Under the pieces are notes generated by a model. It searched no databases, was not told the DNA's origin, and saw only the letters and a program-made list of their open reading frames with translations. A program made the translations under genes and the position numbers. Shown here in pieces: positions 28,686-37,736 of a stretch of DNA of 64,000 nucleotides. The DNA is from Spirochaetaceae bacterium (GTDB lineage Bacteria > Spirochaetota > Spirochaetia > DSM-27196 > PXBQ01), in assembly GCA_007695285.1 (NCBI GenBank), contig REEC01000133.1, positions 58,076-122,075 on the forward strand, given 5' to 3'. Within the stretch, counting starts at the first letter, position 1; the number at the start of each line of letters is the position of its first letter.

Positions 28686-30650
28686 TCACAGGAGCGAAAC
28701 GGGGTCGATGTCGAGTTCGAGATAAACGCCGCGGTTCTTTCGTCCGTCGCGAACGGCCGCCGTCACGGCACGGTGAGCTCGACGGAAAAATCGCGTCTTG
28801 ACAATCACATGATACCGGAAATTGCCCGCGATGTTTGCGATCGGACACTCGGCGGGTCCGAGAATCTCGCTTCCTCCGTCGTCGGCGTCGGCTCCGAGCG
28901 CCCGGGCGACGGCTTTGGCGTACTCGTCCGCGGCCGCCTCGACTTCCTCCCGGTTGCGGCCCCGAGCGACGACTCTCATGAGGCGCGAGAATGGAGGGAA
29001 CCCGAGCTGCTCACGGACCGCGAGCTCCTCGCGGTAGAATCCCTCGAGATCACCGGCAACCGCGCGCTTTATCGCCGGGTGCTCGGGTCGCATCGTCTGC
29101 ACGATTACCCGCCCGTCGGGTGCAAACCTTCCGGCGCGTCCGGCAACCTGGACGATCAACGAGAATGTGCGCTCGGCGGACCGGAAGTCCGGCAATGTGA
29201 GACCGGAATCCGCCAACACGATTCCGACCAGACGTACCCCCGGGAAGTTTAGCCCCTTCGCGACCATCTGCGTCCCGAGCAGGATATCGATCTCGTGATC
29301 GCGGAATGCCGTGATCGTTCTCTCGAGTACACCCTTTTTCTTCACGGCGTCGGTGTCGAGCCGCGCGACGGTCAGCTCGGGGAAAAGCCGCGCGACGTCC
29401 TCCTCTATCCTCTCGGTACCGAACCCTCCGTACCCGACGTCGAGCGATCCGCACTCGGGACAGACGGCGATCGGTCGCGTCGTGTACCCACAGTAGTGGC
29501 ACACGAGAGTATCGCGGTTTTTGTGGTACGTGAGGGCAACCGAACACCGCGTGCATCGGTGCTCGTATCCACAGCTGCGGCAGTGGAAGAAGTACGCAAA
29601 CCCGCGCCGATTCAGGAAGAGGATCGTCTGGCGGCCCGCCGCGTGTGTCGCTCGGATCTCATCGCTCAAGCGCCGCGAGATCGGAGAGCTCTCGTTCCGG
29701 ATATCGACAACCTCTATCGCAGGCATCGATCCTCCCGATACGCGATGTGGTAGATCGAGCCGCGTCAGTCTGCCGGTGTTCATGAGGTGCCACGCCTCGA
29801 CCGACGGCGTCGCGCTGCCCATCACGAGCGCCGCGTTCTGCTCGGCGCACCTCTTCATCGCCACCTGCCGGGCGTGGTACCTCGGGGTTGAGCCGGACTT
29901 GTACGACCCCTCGTGTTCCTCGTCGATCACGACGAGTCCCAGATCGGCGATCGGCGCGAAAACCGCGCTCCGCGCTCCGATCACGAATCGAGCCTCGCCG
30001 GCGATGATCCGACGCCACTCCCCGAGTCTCTGCGACGGCGTGAGCCGCGAGTGCAGGACGGCGGTTTCACCGGCGAATCTGATACTGATCGCTGCGACAA
30101 GCTGGTGCGTCAGCGCGATCTCGGGCACGAGGTAGATGACGCCGCGGCCGGACTCGATCGTCGCGCGCGCGGCGCGCAGAAAGACCTCGGTCTTGCCGGA
30201 ACCCGTAACTCCATGCAGATAAAAAAGACCGGAACCCGCGGCAATTAGCGCCGCGACCGCGTTTTTTTGCTCCGGAGACAACTCGGGCTCCTCAGCCGGA
30301 ACCTCGTCGGCGATCGGGAGTTCGGGAATCGGGCTTTCGCGCCGGCCGCCCGGGATCATCGCGGCGAGGCTCTCGCCGAGCGAACAGTCGTAGCGCTCGG
30401 ACAGCCACGCGGCGAGTTCGAGGTAATCGGGACCAAAGACCGGGCCGCCGTCGATGACGCGCGTAATCGTCTTGAGCGGACCGACTCCCAGGGGTGGCCG
30501 TTCGGGGTTTTCCACAACGTACCCCGCGAGGCTTCGCCGTCCGAGCGACGCGACGACGCGCGTGCCGACCGGACACGGCTCACCCGCCGGTGCGATGTAG
30601 GTCAACGCCGGTAGCGGCACGTTGAAAGCGATCGAGACGTACGAGGTCAT
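28686..30650 (-). CDS. priA: Primosomal protein N' (replication restart helicase)
   Basis: GVTGSGKTEVFL, IDEEHEGSYKS, zinc-binding Cys repeats CRSCGYEHRCTRCSVALTYH...CHYCG...CPECGS. Confidence 0.96.
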   Translation of the reverse strand: MTSYVSIAFNVPLPALTYIAPAGEPCPVGTRVVASLGRRSLAGYVVENPERPPLGVGPLKTITRVIDGGPVFGPDYLELAAWLSERYDCSLGESLAAMIPGGRRESPIPELPIADEVPAEEPELSPEQKNAVAALIAAGSGLFYLHGVTGSGKTEVFLRAARATIESGRGVIYLVPEIALTHQLVAAISIRFAGETAVLHSRLTPSQRLGEWRRIIAGEARFVIGARSAVFAPIADLGLVVIDEEHEGSYKSGSTPRYHARQVAMKRCAEQNAALVMGSATPSVEAWHLMNTGRLTRLDLPHRVSGGSMPAIEVVDIRNESSPISRRLSDEIRATHAAGRQTILFLNRRGFAYFFHCRSCGYEHRCTRCSVALTYHKNRDTLVCHYCGYTTRPIAVCPECGSLDVGYGGFGTERIEEDVARLFPELTVARLDTDAVKKKGVLERTITAFRDHEIDILLGTQMVAKGLNFPGVRLVGIVLADSGLTLPDFRSAERTFSLIVQVAGRAGRFAPDGRVIVQTMRPEHPAIKRAVAGDLEGFYREELAVREQLGFPPFSRLMRVVARGRNREEVEAAADEYAKAVARALGADADDGGSEILGPAECPIANIAGNFRYHVIVKTRFFRRAHRAVTAAVRDGRKNRGVYLELDIDPVSLL

Positions 30651-30657
30651 CCGGTAC

Positions 30658-31425
30658 TCAGGAATCGACAGCTTCGCGCAGAAGTTTCAGGTCCTCCCAC
30701 ACGGGCCGCCGCCACTCGGGATTCCGGAGCACGCCGCTCGGGTGGTACGTCACTATCAGCGGACGGCCGTGGTACCGATACACCGTTCCACGCAGACGTC
30801 CGATCCCGTCGGGCCGCCCGGTCAGGAACCCGGCCGCGAACCGTCCGACCGCGAGAAGCGCGCGCGGATTCACGAGTTCGATCTGTCGCGCGAGGTACGG
30901 CGTACACGTTTCGATTTCCTCGGGCACCGGGTCCCTGTTGTTCGGGGGCCGACACTTCACGATGTTCGCGATGTACGCGTTGGTATCGCGCGAGAGCTCG
31001 ATCGCCTCGAGCCATTTATCGAGGTACCTCCCCGCGGCTCCGACGAACGGAAGGCCCTGCGCGTCTTCCTCGGCGCCTGGCCCTTCGCCGACGACCATCA
31101 CCAACGGGTCGAGCGCGCCGATGCCGGGAACCGCATTCTTCCGTGCCGCACCGAGTGCACACGCGCGGCACGCGGTGATCTCTTCGATCAACCGCGCGAG
31201 CGCCTCGGCGCGCTCGGCCCCGGTCAGGACTGTGGGCGGCGCGGTTTCGGCGGACGACTGCGCGGCGGCGGACCGTTCCGCCTCGATCGAGGACGCACGG
31301 GTTGCCGAATCTCCGAACTGGGCTACCTGAGCCTCGTCGGCGCGCTCGCGGCGGCGACCCGCGACGACGAAGTCCTCAAGCGTGTCGAGAACTGAAAGCA
31401 GATCGTGAGAATTCGTGTTCGACAT
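30658..31425 (-). CDS. Uracil-DNA glycosylase, family 4-like (Fe-S)
   Basis: MVVGEGPGAEEDAQGLPFVGAAGRYLD, IANIVKCRPPNNRDP, VTYHPSGVLRNP. Start taken at MSNTNSHD. Confidence 0.9.
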   Translation of the reverse strand: MSNTNSHDLLSVLDTLEDFVVAGRRRERADEAQVAQFGDSATRASSIEAERSAAAQSSAETAPPTVLTGAERAEALARLIEEITACRACALGAARKNAVPGIGALDPLVMVVGEGPGAEEDAQGLPFVGAAGRYLDKWLEAIELSRDTNAYIANIVKCRPPNNRDPVPEEIETCTPYLARQIELVNPRALLAVGRFAAGFLTGRPDGIGRLRGTVYRYHGRPLIVTYHPSGVLRNPEWRRPVWEDLKLLREAVDS

Positions 31426-32158
31426 CGTAACACACCTTATGGAGAAATAGGCCGTGCGCCGGAGCGGTCGTGCCGGATGCCGACCTGTCGCGCATTTCGA
31501 GAGCATCGCGCAGCGGAACCCGATTCGGCCCGTTCGCGAGCAGAGAACCGACGATCGAGCGGACCATCTTCCAGAGGAAGCCGTCGGCCGCGATCGAGAA
31601 TACTATCATCGCGCGTCGAACCGCAAACGAGGCCGAGTACACGGTGCGCATCGTCGATCCGTTTCCGTCGGCCGCCGACGCGAACGTCGCAAAATCGTGC
31701 TCGCCGATCAGACACGCGGCCTCACGGTTCAGTCGGTCGATGTTCGGCGCTATCGAGACACGGTGCGCGTACAGGCGACCGCACGGCGGCGCGGACCTCC
31801 CGACGTTGATGAAGTACTTGTACATTCGCATCCGCGCGTCGTACCGCGCGTGAAACTCCGCGGGCACCTCGGCGCTCTCGATGACGCGAACGTCGGACGG
31901 GAGAATCGAGTTGAGCACGGTCGCGAAACGATCCCCTGGAATCGAGTCGATATCGGTCACGAAGTTCGCGCATTGACCGGTTGCGTGCACACCCGCGTCG
32001 GTTCGCCCCGCTCCGCAGATGGGGACCGGGTGACGATGGTGAGCCGCAAGAGCGTCCTGGATGACCGTCTGTACCGACCGGCCCTTGGTCTGCTCCTGCC
32101 AGCCGCAGAAGTTGGTGCCGTCGTACGACACGACGACGCGGATATTACGGAGACTCAT
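31376..32158 (-). CDS. truA: tRNA pseudouridine(38-40) synthase
   Basis: VVVSYDGTNFCGWQEQ, CGAGRTDAGVHATGQ, MRMYKYFINVG; start MSLRNIRV at 32158. Confidence 0.94.
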   Translation of the reverse strand: MSLRNIRVVVSYDGTNFCGWQEQTKGRSVQTVIQDALAAHHRHPVPICGAGRTDAGVHATGQCANFVTDIDSIPGDRFATVLNSILPSDVRVIESAEVPAEFHARYDARMRMYKYFINVGRSAPPCGRLYAHRVSIAPNIDRLNREAACLIGEHDFATFASAADGNGSTMRTVYSASFAVRRAMIVFSIAADGFLWKMVRSIVGSLLANGPNRVPLRDALEMRDRSASGTTAPAHGLFLHKVCYDVEHEFSRSAFSSRHA

Positions 32159-33026
32159 CGCCCGACTCCGGGTCGATGTTCTCGTCACCGAGTTCGCGTG
32201 AAATCTGCTCGTACACCTCACGCGCATTGTCGAGGATCGCCGTCGGTTTGTCTTTCGACGCGCGCCCCATCCCGAAAATCCGCGCGACCGTGCGCTTCGC
32301 GCGGGTCAAAGCTTCGCGCCGTTTTTCGTTGTCCTTCCGTGGGCCGTACTTGAACTCGAGTAGCCCCGTGAGGTACAGGACGCCGTCGTACCCGTAGTTC
32401 TTGTCGAGATCGGGGCCCAAATGCCCCGCGGAACCGAGATTTTCCGTACCTGATTGCTCGTTCCTGATCGATAGATCGTAGAAAAACCGAGCTTTCCGGT
32501 AACACAGACTCGCGAGATAGTCGTAATTCTCGTTCGGCTCTTTCTGATGAAGATCGTTACAGATCCACGCGGCACGCAGCGCGCATAACCCCTGCTTGAA
32601 GCTCGGCGCGAACTCTTTCGGAAAGTGATCGTAACACATCATCGCGAGGAAGTACGCCGCGGCTCCCGCCTTGAGCCCACGAGCCTCGGTAAACACGAGC
32701 GACGGGAAAACCGGCGCAACCGACTCGATCCGCGCCTGCGACTCGGCTTGAAGCTTCGGCCGAACCGACTCCGGAACACCGTCAAAGTCACCCGAGAGCA
32801 CCGCGTAGTAACACGTCGGGCAGACGGTGACCGCGTAGACTAATGGATGAACTTCGCCGTACTTTTTCGACGGCTCGTAGTTTCGCCGAAGTTCATCGGT
32901 GAGCGAACCGGCGATCAGTCTGCCACGACCGGTCCTCAACTCTTCGCGGTAGATCTTGCTCTCGCAGACAGGACACTCGATTGGGGACTTCTGAAAAAAA
33001 GTCAAAGACCCGCCGGCATCACTCAT
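32145..33026 (-). CDS. DUF2225-family protein
   Basis: CPVCESKIYREELRTGRGRLIAGSLTDELRRNYEPSKKYGEVHPLVYAVTVCPTCYYAVL, with two CxxC motifs. Confidence 0.85.
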   Translation of the reverse strand: MSDAGGSLTFFQKSPIECPVCESKIYREELRTGRGRLIAGSLTDELRRNYEPSKKYGEVHPLVYAVTVCPTCYYAVLSGDFDGVPESVRPKLQAESQARIESVAPVFPSLVFTEARGLKAGAAAYFLAMMCYDHFPKEFAPSFKQGLCALRAAWICNDLHQKEPNENYDYLASLCYRKARFFYDLSIRNEQSGTENLGSAGHLGPDLDKNYGYDGVLYLTGLLEFKYGPRKDNEKRREALTRAKRTVARIFGMGRASKDKPTAILDNAREVYEQISRELGDENIDPESGDESP

Positions 33027-33402
33027 CGGCCACCTCGATTACCACGAACGCGATCGCGGTCTCTCCCTCGTGCGTCAACGAGAGATGGATGCGTCCGCCA
33101 CGGATACGAACGAACGCTTCACGCGCCGCACCGTACAGTACGATTCCAGGTTTGCCACGTTCGTCGTTTGTGACGCAGATCTCGTCGAGTCGCATATCGC
33201 GCATGCCGGAACCCAGGGCCTTTCCGAAGGCCTCCTTCGCGGCGAACCTCGCGGCGAGCGACTCGGCCGCACCGATACCGCGAGATCTGAGTGCGGCGAT
33301 CTCGTCGCGATGGAAAAAACGCTCGAGAAGCGTGCTCCGCCCGAGCCACGACGAGATGCGACCTATCCGCACCACATCGACGCCTATTCCGGCAATCATC
33401 AC
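33019..33402 (-). CDS. acpS: Holo-[acyl-carrier-protein] synthase
   Basis: IGVDVVRIGRI, AARFAAKEAFGKALG, HLSLTHEGETAIAFVVIE. Confidence 0.95.
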   Translation of the reverse strand: MMIAGIGVDVVRIGRISSWLGRSTLLERFFHRDEIAALRSRGIGAAESLAARFAAKEAFGKALGSGMRDMRLDEICVTNDERGKPGIVLYGAAREAFVRIRGGRIHLSLTHEGETAIAFVVIEVADE

Positions 33403-34367
33403 GGACCGGCCTCGTCGCCGACGACGAGGTCAATTTCGGTCGGCTCGAATCGCAACACGGCGAAACCCGGAGGAACATCAGGCCGCGTCGGCAACGTGTA
33501 CGTGCCGGGACCGTCGACACCCTGCGCGTCGATGATGAGCTGAACATCGGTCGACTGATAACGCTCTATGTCGAGTTCGCGCGCCTGAACGCGAACAGAG
33601 CCGGCCGGAAGCGGCGCGAGCACGATCAAGTCAGGGTCCAGATCGAGCACGACGATCTCGACGGAGTCAAACGTCGCGAGCGCGATACGCTCGTCGATCT
33701 GTGCGCGGAACTCGACGGTATCGCCGCCCCGGAACGCAACGAAAGGATCCGGGTTCACGAGAGACACGCGCGTAGTGAACTCCTCGGTTCGCGACGACAT
33801 ATCTACCTGTTCGGTCTTTACGGCCGTGATAAACTCAACGCGCGAGCGTGGCCCGTCGATCTCGATACTCGGCGGCGTCACGCGAGTCGAAGCGATCTCG
33901 TACCCGGCCGGTGGAACTCCGAATAGAACCGGCTCGACCGGTACGCGGCGCACCAACCGACGTTCGAGCGCCACCTCGATCTCGAGAGGTTCGACGCGAA
34001 TCTCGAGGTGGTTTTCCTCGAGTGCTCCACCCGTTCGTGCGATATTCACGGTCGCGCGGTGAACCCCGTCGGACCGATACGGTGACAGGTCGACGAATGC
34101 CTCGACATCGGTGTCGGACACACGATCGATCGCATCGGGCTCTCCACGAACGACGACGCGCACTTTCTCGGTGTGTGCAGCGGCCGGCACGTACTCTTCG
34201 TTCAACACGACCGAGAGCGGAACCGTGATCGATCGCTCTTCGAGCCGTGCGAAGCTGTTGAACACCGTGAGCAGCACGGCGACGGTGACCGAGAGTACTT
34301 TCGCGGGCCAGTTATCAAGTACACGTGCGAGGACCGATCTACTCTTCAAACGCAACCGCCCCTTCAT
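33399..34367 (-). CDS. YbbR-domain protein (CdaR-like)
   Basis: N-terminal TM then YbbR-like repeats (VPLSVVLNEEY...VRVVVRGEPDAIDRVSDTDVEAFVDLS); directly downstream of cdaA. Confidence 0.8.
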   Translation of the reverse strand: MKGRLRLKSRSVLARVLDNWPAKVLSVTVAVLLTVFNSFARLEERSITVPLSVVLNEEYVPAAAHTEKVRVVVRGEPDAIDRVSDTDVEAFVDLSPYRSDGVHRATVNIARTGGALEENHLEIRVEPLEIEVALERRLVRRVPVEPVLFGVPPAGYEIASTRVTPPSIEIDGPRSRVEFITAVKTEQVDMSSRTEEFTTRVSLVNPDPFVAFRGGDTVEFRAQIDERIALATFDSVEIVVLDLDPDLIVLAPLPAGSVRVQARELDIERYQSTDVQLIIDAQGVDGPGTYTLPTRPDVPPGFAVLRFEPTEIDLVVGDEAGP

Positions 34368-35151
34368 CGGCGACGAGTTCGTCCTCGTCGTCGACATCGA
34401 GCTGCTCCGCAAGCGTCCGACGGACGTCCTCGAGCACAAGATCGTAAAAAAGGTTGCCGTCGTACGCAAGCGAGATCGCACCGGTCTCCTCGGATACGAC
34501 GAGAACGACCGCATCGCTTTCCTCGACGAGCCCGAGCGCGGCACGATGCCGCGTTCCGAAACTCCTGCGAACGTCGAGCTGCTCGGATAACGGCAGAAAA
34601 CACCCGGCCGAGACGAGCCGCCCATCCTCGACGATCACCGCGCCGTCGTGCAGCGCGGTATCGTGCGAAAAGATCGTCAATAACAGCGGTGAGGAGATCT
34701 CGCCGTTGATTCGGGTACCCGTCTCTATGATGTTTTTCTGTCCGACTCGACGCACAAACACGATCAGCGCACCGCGTTTGCGGTACGCGAGAACCTCGGC
34801 CGCCGAGACGATCGCGTCGAGTGGAAACGCCTCGCGCCCCTGCGAGAACTTGAGAAATCGGCCCTGCCCGATCCGCGTAAAAATCTTCCGGAGTTCGGGC
34901 TGAAAAATAATCGCGATTCCGATGACGAGACTCGGCGCGAGCAAATTGAGGATCCAGACGAACGTGCGAAGATTCAGAAAGTACGCGACCGCGTACATCG
35001 AGACGATCAACACCGCACCCTTCACGAGCTGAATCGCTCGCGTCTGGACCAGGATCTGATAACCCTTATAGATCACGACGCTTAGGAGCAAGACGTCGAG
35101 AGCGGGCAAAATGACTTCCCGGAAGACCCAGATATTCTGGAAAAGATTCAT
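34339..35151 (-). CDS. cdaA: Diadenylate cyclase (DisA_N/DAC domain, CdaA-type)
   Basis: Three N-terminal TM segments; DTALHDGAVIV (DGA) and GTRHRAALGL (RHR) catalytic motifs. Confidence 0.95.
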   Translation of the reverse strand: MNLFQNIWVFREVILPALDVLLLSVVIYKGYQILVQTRAIQLVKGAVLIVSMYAVAYFLNLRTFVWILNLLAPSLVIGIAIIFQPELRKIFTRIGQGRFLKFSQGREAFPLDAIVSAAEVLAYRKRGALIVFVRRVGQKNIIETGTRINGEISSPLLLTIFSHDTALHDGAVIVEDGRLVSAGCFLPLSEQLDVRRSFGTRHRAALGLVEESDAVVLVVSEETGAISLAYDGNLFYDLVLEDVRRTLAEQLDVDDEDELVADEGAVAFEE

Positions 35152-36017
35152 CGAGCCGGCTCCTCGGGCACCGCGACCGCCCGATACGCCGCCACAACCC
35201 GGATCGCGTCGACGGTGTCGCGTACGTCGTGAACCCTGAGGATCTCGGCGCCGCTGAGCGCGGCGATCGTGTGCGCCGCTATCGTCGCGGCCCTGCGCTC
35301 TTCGGCCGCCGGCGATCCTCCGATTAACGCTCCGAGGAACGACTTACGCGAGAGTCCGACAACGACAGGATACCCGAGCCGGCGAAAGTCACCGATACCC
35401 GCGAGAATCGCGACATTGTCATCGACGGTTTTTCCGAATCCAATCCCCGGATCGATCACGATCCGGTCGGCAGCGACCCCTGCCTCGAGCGCTGCATCGA
35501 CACGCGCCACGAGTTCCGCGGATATCTCACCGATCGTGTCGGCGTACACGGGATTGCTCTGCATCGTCTTGGGGTTGCCGCGCATATGCATGAGAATGAC
35601 CGGAACGCGTCGTTCGACGACGAGCGCCATGAGGTCAGGATCATCCCGAAGCGCCGAAATGTCGTTCACGATGTCGGCACCCGCGTCGAGGGCACCTTCC
35701 GCGACTGCGAATTTCCGTGTGTCGATCGAGATCGGGATGTCGAACTCCGAGCGAATCGCGCGAATCACCGGCACGACGCGAGACAACTCCTCCCCCGCCT
35801 CGACGTACTCGCTTCCCGGACGGCTCGATTCGCCGCCGATATCGAGCACGTCGGCACCGTCGGACACCATCGCGCGCGCGGCTCGGACCGCATTCTCGAC
35901 ACCGAGCGATCGGCTCGAGGTAAAAAAAGAGTCCGGCGTACAGTTTATGATACCCATTACGACAGGAGAGAACCCGAGAGGTAGCGCACGCTCGCGCGGG
36001 AGGGGAAGAATCTTCAT
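35148..36017 (-). CDS. folP: Dihydropteroate synthase
   Basis: VMGIINCTPDSFF, DIGGESSRPGSE, ISIDTRKFAVAEGALDAGADIVNDISAL, VVGLSRKSFLG. Confidence 0.96.
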   Translation of the reverse strand: MKILPLPRERALPLGFSPVVMGIINCTPDSFFTSSRSLGVENAVRAARAMVSDGADVLDIGGESSRPGSEYVEAGEELSRVVPVIRAIRSEFDIPISIDTRKFAVAEGALDAGADIVNDISALRDDPDLMALVVERRVPVILMHMRGNPKTMQSNPVYADTIGEISAELVARVDAALEAGVAADRIVIDPGIGFGKTVDDNVAILAGIGDFRRLGYPVVVGLSRKSFLGALIGGSPAAEERRAATIAAHTIAALSGAEILRVHDVRDTVDAIRVVAAYRAVAVPEEPAR

Positions 36018-36184
36018 GTCGGCCTGCTGTCTCGAAAAAGTTTTCGCACCGTACCGTCGTGCACTATATCATACACGACGGATTGGTTCAACGCGGCGGC
36101 TATCGTTTTGATCGGGGCGCGCCGAAAGCGGCCTTATTTTGCCTTGAAAATGGGAACCATTCTCACAAACCGATAAAAACCGAC

Positions 36185-36283
36185 CTATTTCTTGCCCTTT
36201 TTCTTGTGACGATTCTTTCTGAGTTTCTTCTTTCTCTTATGCGTCGATATCTTTTTTCGCTTTCTCTTACGTCCACACGGCAC
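36185..36283 (-). CDS. Very small basic AURKAIP1/COX24-domain (bS22/mS38-like) protein, 32 aa
   Basis: Minus strand GTG start, (M)PCGRKRKRKKISTHKRKKKLRKNRHKKKGKK*; SD AAGGAG just upstream; promoter TTGACA-17-CATAAT at 36384-36356. Absent from the ORF track because of its length. Confidence 0.85.
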   Translation of the reverse strand: MPCGRKRKRKKISTHKRKKKLRKNRHKKKGKK

Positions 36284-36355
36284 GTTATGCCACTCCTTGT
36301 TTGATCTACGTTTGATCCCACGTCAATCTAAATCCGATACGTAAAATGAGCCCGT

Positions 36356-36384
36356 ATTATGCCGGAACCCGGTTGCGATGTCAA
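36356..36384 (-). promoter_or_regulatory. Promoter upstream of the 32-aa gene
   Basis: Minus strand TTGACA-17 nt-CATAAT. Confidence 0.65.
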
Positions 36385-36404
36385 CGGGGTTTCGAGAGAC
36401 AACA

Positions 36405-37382
36405 TCACGGCGACGCGAAGACGCGAGAAGCATCGACCAGGTTGACGATCCGGTCGGTGTCGTCCGGATCAACGGTGACGATGCCGGGAAGGCGCGTGAA
36501 AAACGTCCGCTGGCGCTTCGCGTACCGACGAGAGTTTCGCGCGATCGTCTGTTTTATCACCGGAACCAGCTGGGCGCGTTCGGCCGGCGGCGTTTCGAAG
36601 TAAGACGCATCAAAAAACTCACGATACCCGATACCGCGCATCGCCGGAAACTCGGCGCGACACCCCGAGCCGAACAGTCGTTCGAGCTCATCGACAAGAC
36701 CTGCCTCGAACATCGCGCCGACGCGCGCGTCGATACGGCGGTACAGCTCCGACCTCTCCCGGTCGAGGTACACGAGAGTCCAATCGAACTCTGCACGGGG
36801 ACGATCGGGACGGTGAAAAGACGACAGTGGGCGCCCCGTCGCGATCGAGACCTCGAGCGCGCGCGTGGTGCGGTACACGTCGTTCACGGCGATCCGGTGC
36901 GCGGAGACAGGGTCACGACGGGCAAGCTCTTCGTGCGCGCCGGCAGCACCGTTCCGGGCGATGAACTCCGCGACGTGTTTTCGGACGTCGGGGTCCGCGG
37001 GCGGAGTCGCCGGCAAACCACACACAAGAGTCCGAAAGTAGAACGCGGTGCCGCCGGACACGATCGGTATTCGACCACGCGCGTGAACGTCGGCGATGAC
37101 ACTCTCCGCGCGTTCGACGAACTCCGCGACGTCGAACGTCTCATGAGGATCCTTGATGTCTATGAGATGATGCGGAACCGCCGCGCGCTCAGCTGCGCCC
37201 GGCTTCGCGGTACCGATATCGAGGCCACGATATACCTGCATCGAGTCCGCGACGATCACCTCGGCCACACCCGGGAAGAGCTCCGTCACGAGCGAGGTCT
37301 TGCCGACCCCGGTCGCGCCGCAGAGGCAGACGACGCGAGCAACCGCCTTACTGCTCGATTTGGTACTCGACTTTCCCGTCAA
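36405..37382 (-). CDS. miaA: tRNA dimethylallyltransferase
   Basis: LCGATGVGKTSLVTELF, ADSMQVYRGLDIGTAKP, VPHHLIDI. Confidence 0.95.
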   Translation of the reverse strand: MTGKSSTKSSSKAVARVVCLCGATGVGKTSLVTELFPGVAEVIVADSMQVYRGLDIGTAKPGAAERAAVPHHLIDIKDPHETFDVAEFVERAESVIADVHARGRIPIVSGGTAFYFRTLVCGLPATPPADPDVRKHVAEFIARNGAAGAHEELARRDPVSAHRIAVNDVYRTTRALEVSIATGRPLSSFHRPDRPRAEFDWTLVYLDRERSELYRRIDARVGAMFEAGLVDELERLFGSGCRAEFPAMRGIGYREFFDASYFETPPAERAQLVPVIKQTIARNSRRYAKRQRTFFTRLPGIVTVDPDDTDRIVNLVDASRVFASP

Positions 37383-37539
37383 GGATCTGTCTTATCGCGG
37401 TCGAAACAACCTTGACCTCGTCGGCCTCGAGCTCCTCGTCTCCGGTCATCGTGATCTGGAACGCTCTGCGAATCGTCGCGCACGTGAGTTCGTACACGTT
37501 ACAGTCGATATCTTCGAGTTTATTGATCGGAATTGACAA
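37348..37539 (-). CDS. rpoZ: RNA polymerase omega-like subunit
   Basis: 63 aa; NVYELTCATIRRAFQI...ADEVKVVSTAIRQILDGKVEYQIE aligns by eye with the omega core (N-R-Y-EL...ARRA.Q...K.V..AL.EI..G.I). Overlaps the miaA start. Confidence 0.75.
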   Translation of the reverse strand: MSIPINKLEDIDCNVYELTCATIRRAFQITMTGDEELEADEVKVVSTAIRQILDGKVEYQIEQ

Positions 37540-37736
37540 TTATGTTCTCCCAGCGCGGTAATTTCACACGCTGTTGCAATTTACACGGAATACGCGCGCG
37601 TGTAAAGCATCGCCGATCCGCAAACGCGGGGGACACCCTTTTCACGCACGGGCATTCTTAGTATTTTAACATCGACACGATACGTATTGGATCACACCCA
37701 CATTCATTCCATGTCTGTGCGAGAAGGAGAGCGACG

